Shown here one piece after another: positions 1 to 8,640 of a stretch of 32,741 nucleotides of DNA. Origin of the DNA: an uncultured Octadecabacter sp. (lineage in GTDB: Bacteria; Pseudomonadota; Alphaproteobacteria; Rhodobacterales; Rhodobacteraceae); contig CALBVZ010000080.1 in NCBI GenBank assembly GCA_937969445.1, forward strand, positions 1 to 32,741, in the 5' to 3' direction. The notes under the pieces are model-generated. The model made no database searches and was not told the origin of the DNA. It saw nothing but the letters and a program-made list of their open reading frames with translations. Every line of letters begins with the position of its first letter. Within the stretch, counting starts at the first letter, position 1. The position numbers were made by a program, and so were the translations under genes.

Positions 1-503
1 GCAACACAGTCGTGCAAGCAGACCGCACCGGACAGTTAAGACAGTCTCATCTAAACTGCGTTGTCGCTGCACAACACCGGAACAATCCGAAAACGTACCA
101 AAGTGCACTGCAACTGCACTCCGTAACATGATCCAAATCTATCCCTTAGCAAACGTTGCAAAACCTTCCCCGGCGCCGATTTCCAGATATCATCGACATA
201 AGTCGCTTTGGGCCGTTTCTTATAGTGTAAACTAGGTTTTCGAGGGTGAACGCCGATATGTCATTCTCGCTTTGCGCGGGATCAGCGGAGGCAGAGAAAC
301 CAGGGATATCTGCGTTTGATTGCAGAGTGACGCAGAGCCTATGCAGCCATTCCCTTCTTATTGCCACAAGCTGGCATTCCAACCCTAGTCGAGCTTCGCA
401 AAGTCCTAGTGCGGTGGACACACTAAGTGATTACCTTGCAGCGTCACACTGAGCACCGGGTCAACCTGCGGTCCAAGTCCCATCTTGGCCCGCATCTCTT
501 GAT
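1..503. other. Gene-poor left flank
   Basis: About 500 bases before the end of the GH9 gene with no convincing gene. Two short overlapping open frames on opposite strands (about 146-421 minus and 246-452 plus) have no clear ribosome-binding site and no recognisable domain; I treat them as chance frames or decayed sequence. The part just downstream of the GH9 stop (about 420-503) shows no strong stem followed by a T-run, so no terminator is called for GH9. Confidence 0.5.
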
Positions 504-2735
504 CTACTCTGCCGCAACCAGAAAGCTCGCATAAAGTGACCACGCTGCCTGCCAGTTAATAGCCACTTCATTGGTCGCATAGCTGTCTTTGTGATCCACA
601 AACATGCGCAACGGGGGCTGGCCGAGGATTGCACCGCTCGTGGGGTCACCGGCCAGATCAATCGAATTGGCGCCACCTGCGATGAAGCCCGGCGGCAGAT
701 CAAAAGCGCCTGAGACATGGGGGCGCAGGTGTGGGTTGCGCACGCCGGCGGCGTTGGTGACATAGGTTTGACCCAGCGGGTTACGCCCGTGGAAATATGG
801 CAAAAGCGTTCTTCCGGCATCCGCGTATTTCTGGTCACCATCAACGTGGGCCCACATCATCCAGTGCCAACCAATAGTCGCCAAGGCGCCGTTTGATCCC
901 CAAGGAAACCCTTGCGTGTCCTCCATCGGCAAAAGCCACTGTGACCTTTGCTGCAGCACGCTCCATTTGTGGGCTGCAGACCGCAACGTAGAATTAACCT
1001 GTGCTGCCCCATCTTCGGTCAGTTGGCTCTCGATGGACTTCAGCGCCCACATGCCTAGCAGATCAACCTTGCCCCAATAAGTATCGTTGTCGGAGGCGTT
1101 AAGCACGTCGCGTCGTGTCTGCAATTCCGCTTCTGCGGCTGCGATGGTTTCAGGGGATTGCTGCAGCGCGGCCCATGCGGCAAGGGCAAAGAAACGCTCG
1201 TCGGAATCGTCATCGTCCGTATAGGGGCCGCCGTATTGATAGCCGTCATAGGTTGGTTCGATCATCACCAGATCGGGATTGGCATCGAGCCAAGCGAGCG
1301 CCAGAGCTGCGGCGTTTTCAAATTGGGTCGCGCGATCCGCGTCGTAGGGCTGCAAAACCTTTGCCCCCAACGCCATTGCCGCGGCAAAATCTGCAGTCGC
1401 CGTGGAGGACACAGGCATCAAAAACTTCACGGCAGTGTCTTCCTCGGGCCGTATATCGAGGCGGGGCCAGTCGCGGGTTGTGACCTTGTGGTTCACACCG
1501 CCATCCGGTCCTTGCATTTTCACCAGCCAATCAAGCTGTGCCACGACCACATCAATCCAGTCGGGCCTGTCTGTATCACCCGCAAGGGGGGTGATGCCGT
1601 GGTCCAACGTCTCTGACGCGTTCAAACCGGTCAGTAGCATCAGGGCCGCTGCCCAAGCGCCGTTCACCGAATATTTGCCATAGTCCCCCGCATCATACCA
1701 ACCACCAGTGATGTCGCGGGTGCCTTCACCGCGGAACACTCTGGCGGCTGTGTCTTGAAGGTGGGCGTCAGGGAAGGGGCCGATTGGCCCTGATGTAATC
1801 CAATAAAACGCGCCCCATGCTTCATCACGCATCTGGGTCAGAGCGGCCAGGTCATCCCATACAGTAAACGCAACTTCAGCCGGTGCCGACCCTGCGCCAA
1901 GGGCTGGAACCGCCAAAGTATAGTCGCCCGGTTCCAAATCAAACATCAACCGCGAAACCGCAGATTCCGAGGCGGCAGACAGCCTGCGCGGCAAAGCCAC
2001 GACGATGTTTTCGGGCCCGTCCGGCCCTGTCAGGGTCAAATCTGCCGTATCCGGCGAATCGGGCGAGCCAGGCTCAAACCCAGACCATTCTACGATAATG
2101 CTTTGGGGGTGACCCGTCGGGAAACCCAACGACGACGTCACAGGGTTTTGCGCAAAGGTCCGCGTGTCGTCCTCGGGCCAGGCCACAACTTTGATGTCTG
2201 TCAGTGTCATATCATATCCAATAGCGCCTGCGGTCATGAAGGCGAAGGTGCTGATCCGCGTCTCTGATTTGGGAATGTCGAGCGTGATCGTTTGGTCCGA
2301 ATAGTCTTGCGGGATGGTGATAAAACCCTTGCCGTCTTCTGCTATGCTGAGGGTCACGGACGGAGTGCCATCTTCACCCAAGGCTGGGCTGGCCTCTTGC
2401 CCGTCAATGATGGGCTGCAACAAATGCGTTCCCCAGAGCGGCTGGTGATCTGGCGCGACTGTTACATCAAACGACAGCATCTTGCGGCCATAGGGTAAGT
2501 CCTGCGCGACGGTGATTTGCCAAAAACTAGCGTCGTTGAACGCGCCTTCACCAACGTCATACAACCGCAGGCCGCCTTCAATCCGCTCTGGCGTTAAGCG
2601 GTCCTTGGACCATAAATCCGCAGGCAAGTCCGCGAAATCTAACGGAATCTCTACGCGCTCTTGCGCCAATGCAGGGGCGGTTATCAACATGACTACAGCC
2701 GCAAGACCATGAACTCTGGTGAAATTAAAAAACAT
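504..2735 (-). CDS. Secreted glycoside hydrolase family 9 endoglucanase (cellulase)
   Basis: A 743-residue GH9 enzyme, expected to hydrolyse internal beta-1,4-glucosidic bonds of cellulose or mixed-linkage beta-glucan by inversion. Residues 1-24 form a Sec signal peptide ending APALA before Gln25, so it acts outside the cytoplasm. Residues about 25-190 are a beta-rich region I cannot assign (possibly carbohydrate-binding). About 195-295 fit the Ig-like N-terminal domain of GH9 cellulases. About 300-743 are the catalytic (alpha/alpha)6 barrel. GGWYDAGDYGKY (344-355) carries the catalytic-base Asp pair (348/351), NPHLRPH (667-673) matches the conserved His/Arg loop, and TNEVAINW (721-728) carries the catalytic-acid Glu723. 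An AAGGA ribosome site lies 8 bases before the ATG and touches the operator repeat. The gene is divergent from the LacI repressor, which probably controls it. GH9 is confident; the exact polymer is inferred. Confidence 0.93.
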   Translation of the reverse strand: MFFNFTRVHGLAAVVMLITAPALAQERVEIPLDFADLPADLWSKDRLTPERIEGGLRLYDVGEGAFNDASFWQITVAQDLPYGRKMLSFDVTVAPDHQPLWGTHLLQPIIDGQEASPALGEDGTPSVTLSIAEDGKGFITIPQDYSDQTITLDIPKSETRISTFAFMTAGAIGYDMTLTDIKVVAWPEDDTRTFAQNPVTSSLGFPTGHPQSIIVEWSGFEPGSPDSPDTADLTLTGPDGPENIVVALPRRLSAASESAVSRLMFDLEPGDYTLAVPALGAGSAPAEVAFTVWDDLAALTQMRDEAWGAFYWITSGPIGPFPDAHLQDTAARVFRGEGTRDITGGWYDAGDYGKYSVNGAWAAALMLLTGLNASETLDHGITPLAGDTDRPDWIDVVVAQLDWLVKMQGPDGGVNHKVTTRDWPRLDIRPEEDTAVKFLMPVSSTATADFAAAMALGAKVLQPYDADRATQFENAAALALAWLDANPDLVMIEPTYDGYQYGGPYTDDDDSDERFFALAAWAALQQSPETIAAAEAELQTRRDVLNASDNDTYWGKVDLLGMWALKSIESQLTEDGAAQVNSTLRSAAHKWSVLQQRSQWLLPMEDTQGFPWGSNGALATIGWHWMMWAHVDGDQKYADAGRTLLPYFHGRNPLGQTYVTNAAGVRNPHLRPHVSGAFDLPPGFIAGGANSIDLAGDPTSGAILGQPPLRMFVDHKDSYATNEVAINWQAAWSLYASFLVAAE

Positions 2736-2743
2736 AAAAAATC

Positions 2744-2798
2744 CTTGATGAACGCGGTTTCATGTGCAAGCTATCCATATGTAACCGCGTTCATCAAG
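2744..2798. promoter_or_regulatory. Paired LacI-type operators forming a 16-bp perfect inverted repeat
   Basis: CTTGATGAACGCGGTT at 2744-2759 is repeated exactly in inverted orientation at 2783-2798, with a 23-bp spacer. Each arm holds an imperfect palindrome of LacI style with a central CG (TGAACGCGGTTTCA at 2749-2762 and TGTAACCGCGTTCA at 2780-2793). The pair lies between the divergent GH9 and LacI genes, and the 2744 arm reaches the GH9 ribosome-binding site, so binding should block GH9 and probably affect the repressor's own gene. As RNA in the GH9 leader the repeat could also fold into a hairpin; operator function is the simpler reading. Confidence 0.72.
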
Positions 2799-2898
2799 AA
2801 AAAAATCTGTGCGCGGCAGGGCTGGGAGGACCTGTTTTGACCGTTTTGAACGAACGATATTGCTTGGCAAGTCGACTGCCTGATGTGGTCTCGCACTC

Positions 2899-3894
2899 AT
2901 GGTGACGATGGCAGACGTAGCGCGCCGTGCAGGCGTGTCCAAAGCGACCGTGTCGCGGGCTATCAGTCAGCCTGAGATTGTGGACGCAGAGACTCGTGCC
3001 CTTGTTCAGGCCGCTATTACCCAGTTGGATTATCGCCCCAACGAAATCGCGCGCGGGCTCGCGAATCGATCATCCAAAACGATAGGTATCATCATCAACA
3101 GGTTCGATTCCCTTTACTACGGCTCACTTTTGGATGGTGCTGAAAAGGCGATTGCGGCGCTGGGGTTCAAGATGCTCGCGGAATCAACGCGCGAGAGGGC
3201 GGAGGGCGAGCGCGAGGCTTGGTCTTCTTTGTTGGAGCGCCAGTGCGAAGCAGTGGTTGTGCATTGCGACAGTCTGGATGACGCGGAGCTGGCCAACTGG
3301 ATGCACGAACGGCCCAAGTCCGTACTGATGAACCGCTATCTCGCCGCGTTTGAGGATCGGTGCATTCATTTGGACAACCGCCGCGGCGGCGCGCTGGCGG
3401 CGAAATTTCTTCATGCCAAGGGTCACCGCAACATTGCTATGGTGACTGGGCCGTCCAAATTCTACGTAGTCCGCGACCGGAGTGCGGGTTTCACCGAAAC
3501 ACTCCTTGATCGCGGTGTCACCCCGACGGTGATCGAGAGCGACTTTCTGGTCCAAGGCGGCTATGATGCCGTTATCACGCTACTGGAAAAGGAACCGTCT
3601 ATCACGGGGATCTTTTTCCAAAACGATGAAATGGCCGCAGGCGCTATCGAGGCTTGCCGTGAGCGTGGGATCATTGTGCCTGATGATCTCTCCATGATTG
3701 GTTTTGATGACATTCCGGTGGCGCAACATTTAATGCCGAAGCTGACCACCATCCGGCAGCCCTTACGCGACATCGGCGCGGCCGCAGGGTGTCTAGCCCA
3801 TGCGTTGGCCACCGGCGTGACCGATACATCCGACATTCAACGAGTCTTCGAGGCTGAGGTCGTCGAGCGCGCCTCAGTCATGGAAGTAAAATAA
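2899..3894 (+). CDS. LacI-family transcriptional repressor
   Basis: A 331-residue LacI/GalR regulator of usual family length. Residues 2-60 are the DNA-binding head: TMADVARRAGVSKATVSRA is the classic LacI helix-turn-helix, followed by the hinge region (YRPNEIARGLANRSS). The rest is a periplasmic-binding-protein-like sugar-sensing core (KTIGIII..., then IGFDDIPVAQHLMPKLTTIRQP near residue 265). It is divergent from GH9 and 47 bases ahead of the sugar-transport genes, so it most likely represses the whole locus until a cello- or gluco-oligosaccharide is present. The first ATG at 2899 has a poor ribosome site; ATG 2908 (MADVARR) is an alternative. A weak promoter-like pair, TTGACC (2837-2842) and TATTGC (2858-2863), has only a 15-bp spacer. 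Confidence 0.93.
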   Translation: MVTMADVARRAGVSKATVSRAISQPEIVDAETRALVQAAITQLDYRPNEIARGLANRSSKTIGIIINRFDSLYYGSLLDGAEKAIAALGFKMLAESTRERAEGEREAWSSLLERQCEAVVVHCDSLDDAELANWMHERPKSVLMNRYLAAFEDRCIHLDNRRGGALAAKFLHAKGHRNIAMVTGPSKFYVVRDRSAGFTETLLDRGVTPTVIESDFLVQGGYDAVITLLEKEPSITGIFFQNDEMAAGAIEACRERGIIVPDDLSMIGFDDIPVAQHLMPKLTTIRQPLRDIGAAAGCLAHALATGVTDTSDIQRVFEAEVVERASVMEVK

Positions 3895-3914
3895 ATGCCC
3901 AAAAAGATCAGGGC

Positions 3915-3926
3915 TAGAGCGCTCAA
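3915..3926. promoter_or_regulatory. Possible weak LacI-type operator before the binding-protein gene
   Basis: TAGAGCGCTCAA contains the perfect 8-bp palindrome GAGCGCTC (3917-3924) with a central CG, as in LacI-family operators. It sits between the repressor stop and the transporter gene, 15 bases before the ATG and just ahead of the CAGGAGGAG ribosome site. It does not match the 16-bp arms at 2744/2783 closely, so this is only a candidate. Confidence 0.25.
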
Positions 3927-3941
3927 ACAGGAGGAGAAACA

Positions 3942-5189
3942 ATGAAACATATCTTTACAGCTGGCGTGCTTGCCTCTGCACTCACAACCGTGATGGCGGC
4001 CGTTCCAGCATACGCACAGGAAATCCGTGTTGACGGCTTCCCACCGTTCGACACACATTTCGACAAACAAGTGCCGATCTTTAACGAAACGTCGCCTGAC
4101 ATCACCGTGACGTATCAGATGAACAGCCACGGCGATCACCACAAGCTGCTGACAACGAACCTAGCGACACAATCCGGTGCGGGTGATGTTGTGATTGTTG
4201 ACGTGTCGTTCATTGGCGCGTTCATCAACGAAGGCGGTTTTGTGAACCTATCCGAAGCGCCCTATGGTGCCGAAGAATTCAAGGACGGCTTTGTGCCATA
4301 TGCATGGAGCCAAGGCCAAGGTGCTGATGGCAATCAATACGGTATGCCAATCGATATCGGTCCTGGTGTAATGTATTATCGCCGTGATGTACTGGATTCC
4401 GTTGGTGGCGACATCGATGCGATCATCTCCGATTGGGAAGCTTACATCGACTACGGACGCCAACTGAAAGAACAGGGCGTCTACCTCATCGCCGACGCGG
4501 GGGACGTGGCGCGAATTTTGGTTCGCACAACACTTGAAGACGGCGAAGGCTTGTTCTTTGACGCCGAAGGTAACTCGCTGGTCACGTCCGATCGTTTCGT
4601 GAATGCGTTCACATTGGCCAAGCAGATCCGAGACGAAGGACTTGACGCCCAGATCGGCGCATGGACCGGAGAGTGGTACGATGGTTTCAAAAACGGCACC
4701 GTGGCCACCCAGCTTTCGGGTGCATGGTTGCTGGGCCACATGCAAAACTGGATGGCACCAGACACTGCGGGCCTGTGGGGTGCATCTAACTTGCCCGGCG
4801 GGATCTTCGGGTCTTGGGGTGGTTCTTTCCTTGCGATCCCCGCGCAATCCGAAAACCCCGAAGCCGCTTGGGAATTCATCAAGTACCTGACGACCGAGCA
4901 AGGCCCACAGATCGACAGTCTGCGAGACCTGGGTGCCTTCCCTGTGTTGACCTCAACCTATGGCGACCCAGCATTTGATGAGCCGATTGACTTCCTCGCG
5001 GGACAGCAAGCGCGTCAGCTCTTTGCAGAAGTTGCACAAAGGGTGCCCGCCGTGACTCCGATGGATGGTGACTTGATTGCCGAAGACGTTGTGATGAACG
5101 GCGCATTGGCTGAGGTCCTCAACGACGGCAAGGACATCATGGAAGCCCTGCAGGACGCCGAGCGCCTTCTGCTGCGTCGCGTCAGATAA
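3942..5189 (+). CDS. ABC sugar transporter, periplasmic solute-binding protein (family 1)
   Basis: A 415-residue extracellular solute-binding protein of the MalE/family 1 type. Residues 1-25 are a Sec signal peptide ending PAYA before Gln26; there is no lipobox, so it is free in the periplasm. The body has typical carbohydrate-binding-protein stretches (DVVIVDVSFIGAFINEGGFVNL, then a GAWLLGHMQNW...GGSFLAIPAQSENPEAAWEFIKYLTT region near residues 260-325). A strong ribosome site (AGGAGGAG, 3929-3936) precedes the ATG. It heads the run SBP-permease-permease-GH1-ATPase-GH3. A stem-loop after its stop probably keeps its mRNA more abundant than that of the membrane subunits. Context suggests a cello- or other beta-gluco-oligosaccharide ligand; this is inferred. 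Confidence 0.92.
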   Translation: MKHIFTAGVLASALTTVMAAVPAYAQEIRVDGFPPFDTHFDKQVPIFNETSPDITVTYQMNSHGDHHKLLTTNLATQSGAGDVVIVDVSFIGAFINEGGFVNLSEAPYGAEEFKDGFVPYAWSQGQGADGNQYGMPIDIGPGVMYYRRDVLDSVGGDIDAIISDWEAYIDYGRQLKEQGVYLIADAGDVARILVRTTLEDGEGLFFDAEGNSLVTSDRFVNAFTLAKQIRDEGLDAQIGAWTGEWYDGFKNGTVATQLSGAWLLGHMQNWMAPDTAGLWGASNLPGGIFGSWGGSFLAIPAQSENPEAAWEFIKYLTTEQGPQIDSLRDLGAFPVLTSTYGDPAFDEPIDFLAGQQARQLFAEVAQRVPAVTPMDGDLIAEDVVMNGALAEVLNDGKDIMEALQDAERLLLRRVR

Positions 5190-5195
5190 ACCAAC

Positions 5196-5236
5196 CTGCG
5201 CGCCCCGCCTCCCATTCCAAAAAACGGGGCGCGCAG
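5196..5236 (+). promoter_or_regulatory. GC-rich intercistronic stem-loop between binding protein and permease
   Basis: CTGCGCGCCCCG (5196-5207) pairs perfectly with CGGGGCGCGCAG (5225-5236) around a 17-base loop, starting 6 bases after the binding-protein stop. No T-run follows, so a full Rho-independent terminator is unlikely. In sugar ABC operons such stems commonly protect the upstream binding-protein message and lower expression of the downstream permeases; that role is inferred here. Confidence 0.7.
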
Positions 5237-5262
5237 ACTTTACCTATCGAAGGACTATGCCC

Positions 5263-6300
5263 ATGGCTATCACTCCACATGACCCAGTCGGTCAATCGCC
5301 CCATGGGCCTGAAACGGCCTCGGAAAAACCGCGCCGTGTCCGAGGTCATGCAGCGCGTAGACGTTGGATTAAGACGTTAACGCCATGGCTGTTTATTTCA
5401 CCTTTCATTATCATCTTTTCGGTGTTCACGGCCTTTCCGCTGGTGTTCTCTGGCTACCTGTCATTTCAGGAATGGAACCCCGTCGCGGGCCTTTCGAGCA
5501 TGGAATTCGTCGGCTGGGACAATTACGCCCTCGCTCTGGACGACCCGTGGATGTGGAAATCGCTCTATAACACAGCGTGGCTGGCTATCGTGTCCGGCAT
5601 ACCGCAGCACCTGATCGCGATCCCTGTTGCCTACCTTTTGGTGACGGCCGTACGCAGCGGCGTTCGTCAGTTCTATACTGCCACATTCTTTGTACCGTTC
5701 ATCACCTCGACCGTGGCAATCTCATTGATCTTTTATACAATCTATTCGGGCAACTCCGGAATTTTGAACCAATGGCTGGTGGCCATTTCCAAATGGCCGG
5801 TGTTTTCATCGTTTTTGGGTTGGGTCGAAGAAGCCATGCCCATTCGCTGGCTGAACTCATCCGACCTGATAAAGCCTTCCATCGCCTTTGTTGTGATCTG
5901 GAAATACACTGGATTTAACATCGTGATCTACTCCGCCGGTTTCTTAACCGTCTCGAAAGATCTGTACGACGCAGCCAAAGTCGACGGTTGCAACGCATGG
6001 CAGCAGTTCTGGAACATCGCGCTACCCATGATCCGCCCGTTCGCCTTCTTTGCCGTAACGCTGACGATCATCGGCAATCTGCAGATGTTTGAAGAACCTT
6101 TCGTCCTGACCTCTGGCAACTCTGGTGGTGTGGGGCAATCGGGCCTGACGGCGTCCTATTATCTTTATTTGGTGGGCTGGGAATGGCTTGAGATGGGGGC
6201 AGCTGCCGCAATCTCATGGGTGCTGTTCCTGTTCATCGCAATCGTCACGGCCGTGCATTTTTACTTCAACGGCAAAAAAGGCCTGGGAGGCGACCGCTGA
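5263..6300 (+). CDS. ABC sugar transporter permease (MalF/UgpA-like)
   Basis: Inner-membrane subunit of the oligosaccharide importer, about 345 residues with six predicted membrane segments. The first follows a basic cytoplasmic N-terminus (RRVRGHAARRRW) at about residues 36-60. The EAA loop that docks on the ATPase is visible as DAAKVDGCNAWQQFWNIALPMIRP. Two in-frame ATGs lie at 5257 and 5263. The AAGGA site at 5250-5254 is only 2 bases from the first and 8 from the second, so 5263 is chosen. The stop overlaps the start of the next permease (TGATG), indicating translational coupling. Confidence 0.92.
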   Translation: MAITPHDPVGQSPHGPETASEKPRRVRGHAARRRWIKTLTPWLFISPFIIIFSVFTAFPLVFSGYLSFQEWNPVAGLSSMEFVGWDNYALALDDPWMWKSLYNTAWLAIVSGIPQHLIAIPVAYLLVTAVRSGVRQFYTATFFVPFITSTVAISLIFYTIYSGNSGILNQWLVAISKWPVFSSFLGWVEEAMPIRWLNSSDLIKPSIAFVVIWKYTGFNIVIYSAGFLTVSKDLYDAAKVDGCNAWQQFWNIALPMIRPFAFFAVTLTIIGNLQMFEEPFVLTSGNSGGVGQSGLTASYYLYLVGWEWLEMGAAAAISWVLFLFIAIVTAVHFYFNGKKGLGGDR

Positions 6301-7187
6301 TGACAACCCTCGATACACAAGAACCCGAACTGCGCGTAACTATCCCGCGCAAACGCACGCGTAGTTTTCCGCGCCTTGGCAAATTTGCCACCCACGCATT
6401 TATGATTGTGGGTCTACTTGTCACGATCTTTCCATTCGCTTGGGTTGCCTTGATGGCCACCCATTCCCGAACCGAGATCTATTCATCGCCTCCGCCATTT
6501 TGGATCGGTGATAATCTGACTGAAAACTACATTAAATTGTTGGAGGTGATGCCGTTCTGGACGGTGCTGTTCAATTCGCTTTGGGTGGCCGTGGCCGGCA
6601 CCGTAGGGGCGGTTTTGTTTTGCTCCATGTGTGCCTACGGGTTCTTTGCATACGACTTCAAAGGCAAGAATGTCATCTTCGGCATCATGATTGCATCGAT
6701 GATGGTGCCGCCAGTTCTTGGGCTGATTCCGTTCTTTCTAACCGTTCAATTTTTAGGCCTTCTGGACACGCACCTGGCGATCTGGTTGCCGGGCATTGCG
6801 AACGCCTTTGGCATCTTCTTGATCCGGCAATACATGATGCAATCCATTTCGCGTGATTTGCTAGATGCGGCCAAGGTAGACGGCGCATCGGAATTCCGCA
6901 TCTTCTGGTCGGTGGTTCTTCCCCTGATCAAACCGGCCCTTGCGACCTTGGCCATCGTGATGTTCATCGGGTTGTGGAACAACTTCCTCACGCCGCTGAT
7001 CGTGCTGTCCTCGCCAGATAAATACGTACTGACACTGGCGCTTCGTTCGGTGCAGTCCTTAGCAAACTCACCTTGGGGCGCGATTATGCTGGGCACGTTC
7101 CTGTCCATGCTGCCGCTTCTCATCGCATTTCTGTTTTTCTCTCGTCAAATGATGGCAGGCCTGACTGCAGGCGCCGTAAAAGGATAA
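6300..7187 (+). CDS. ABC sugar transporter permease (MalG/UgpE-like)
   Basis: Second inner-membrane subunit, 295 residues, CUT1/MalG type with six predicted membrane helices. The EAA motif is DAAKVDGASEFRIFWSVVLPLIKP. The C-terminus, SRQMMAGLTAGAVKG, matches the conserved tail of this family. A longer in-frame reading from 6216 would run far into the preceding permease gene and add 28 residues unlike any MalG N-terminus. The ATG at 6300, overlapping the upstream TGA by one base, is therefore preferred. It should pair with the MalF-like permease to form the channel. Confidence 0.92.
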   Translation: MTTLDTQEPELRVTIPRKRTRSFPRLGKFATHAFMIVGLLVTIFPFAWVALMATHSRTEIYSSPPPFWIGDNLTENYIKLLEVMPFWTVLFNSLWVAVAGTVGAVLFCSMCAYGFFAYDFKGKNVIFGIMIASMMVPPVLGLIPFFLTVQFLGLLDTHLAIWLPGIANAFGIFLIRQYMMQSISRDLLDAAKVDGASEFRIFWSVVLPLIKPALATLAIVMFIGLWNNFLTPLIVLSSPDKYVLTLALRSVQSLANSPWGAIMLGTFLSMLPLLIAFLFFSRQMMAGLTAGAVKG

Positions 7188-7191
7188 TCCC

Positions 7192-8640
7192 GTGACACAC
7201 AATCAAGACCCTACCGCCCTCGCATCGCGGTTTCCGAACGACTTCACATGGGGCGTCGCCACCGCGTCATACCAAATCGAAGGGGCCACCCGAACAGATG
7301 GCCGAGGCCCCAGCATCTGGGACGCGTTCTCGAACATGCCCGGTCGCGTGTTTCAGGGCCACAACGGCGATGTCGCGTGTGACCATTACAACCGCTGGGA
7401 AAGCGATCTTGACCTGATTGCAGACATGGGGGTGGATGCCTATCGCTTCTCCATCGCCTGGCCCCGTATTTTGCCGCAAGGGCGCGGGCAGGTGAATGAA
7501 AAGGGCCTCGATTTCTACGACAAGCTCATTGATGGGTTGGTTGAGCGAAAGATCAAAGTATTCCCGACGCTTTATCATTGGGACTTGCCGCTCGCGCTTG
7601 CGGGCTATGGCGGCTGGACCGACCGGAACACCGCCGATGCCTTTGCCGAATATACCACCCATGTGGTGAAGCGGCTTGGTGACCGGATCGACGCCTTGGC
7701 CACATTCAACGAGCCGTGGTGTTCCACCTACCTGAGCCATTGGATCGGCAAACACGCCCCCGGTGAACGGTCAATCGAGGCGGCCTTGGCCACGGTTCAT
7801 GTGACAAATCTCGCCCATGGGCTCAGCGTGCAGGCCGCACGGGCGGAACGCGCTGATTTGCCAATGGGCATTGTGCTAAACGCGCAATCCATCTTCCCTG
7901 CAAGTGACAGCGACGAGGACCGTGCCGCAGCGGAACGGTCATTCCAGTTTCACAACGGCGCCTTCTTCGGGCCGATCTTCAATGGCGCTTATGATGCTGA
8001 GTTTGAAAGCGCATTGGGCGAACATTTGCATGTTCAAGACGGCGATTTGGACGTCATCAACCAGCCGCTGGATTGGTGGGGCTTCAACTATTACTTCCCC
8101 GCCGTCGTTCAGCATGATGCGACCAGCGACAAGGTTCTCACGGGCGTCGGGGCCATGGGCACATTCGACAGTGATGCGGATGCGGCCTCGCGGTTTTTGC
8201 GCCTAAAAAGCGTGCCGGCCACAACGTCAAATGTGCGTACAGATATCGGGTGGGAAATTCGCGCCGATGGCATATCCCATTTGCTGCGTCAGGTCTACGC
8301 ACGCTACGACAATCTGCCCCCCGTCTACATCACTGAGAACGGTGCCTGCTTCAATATGGGCCCGGGCGAGGACGGAACGGTAGATGACCAGCCGCGCCTT
8401 GACTACATCGCGGACCATTTGAACGAATTGGCTGGCAGCTTGGAGGAAGGTGTCCCCCTTAAGGGCTATTTTGCATGGAGCCTGATGGATAATTTCGAAT
8501 GGGCCGAGGGCTATAAGATGCGGTTTGGCCTCGTCCATGTCGACTATGAAACCCAAGAACGGACAATCAAATCCAGCGGCCATTGGTATGCGGATATCGC
8601 ACGGGCCCATGATGTCGTAACAACGGAGGCGGCTGAATAA
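7192..8640 (+). CDS. Glycoside hydrolase family 1 beta-glucosidase
   Basis: A 482-residue GH1 enzyme, the usual length, without a signal peptide, so cytoplasmic. It should hydrolyse imported cellobiose and other beta-glucosides to glucose with retention of configuration. The fold starts FPNDFTWGVATASYQIEGA (residues 14-32). The acid/base Glu174 is in TFNEPW (171-176) and the nucleophile Glu382 in YITENG (379-384). The WSLMDNFEWAEGY motif near 430-442 is the aglycone/glucose-binding signature. It starts with GTG four bases after the permease stop, with AAAGGA just upstream. Its stop overlaps the ATPase start (TAATG). Position inside the transporter operon supports a role on transported oligosaccharides. 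Confidence 0.95.
   Translation: MTHNQDPTALASRFPNDFTWGVATASYQIEGATRTDGRGPSIWDAFSNMPGRVFQGHNGDVACDHYNRWESDLDLIADMGVDAYRFSIAWPRILPQGRGQVNEKGLDFYDKLIDGLVERKIKVFPTLYHWDLPLALAGYGGWTDRNTADAFAEYTTHVVKRLGDRIDALATFNEPWCSTYLSHWIGKHAPGERSIEAALATVHVTNLAHGLSVQAARAERADLPMGIVLNAQSIFPASDSDEDRAAAERSFQFHNGAFFGPIFNGAYDAEFESALGEHLHVQDGDLDVINQPLDWWGFNYYFPAVVQHDATSDKVLTGVGAMGTFDSDADAASRFLRLKSVPATTSNVRTDIGWEIRADGISHLLRQVYARYDNLPPVYITENGACFNMGPGEDGTVDDQPRLDYIADHLNELAGSLEEGVPLKGYFAWSLMDNFEWAEGYKMRFGLVHVDYETQERTIKSSGHWYADIARAHDVVTTEAAE

Noticed and set aside
146-452. Two short overlapping open frames on opposite strands in the left flank
   Set aside because: No ribosome site, no recognised domain, and the two frames overlap on opposite strands; likely chance or decayed sequence.
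6216-6299. Extended N-terminus for the second permease
   Set aside because: It would overlap 85 bases of the upstream permease gene and gives an arginine-rich leader unlike MalG proteins.
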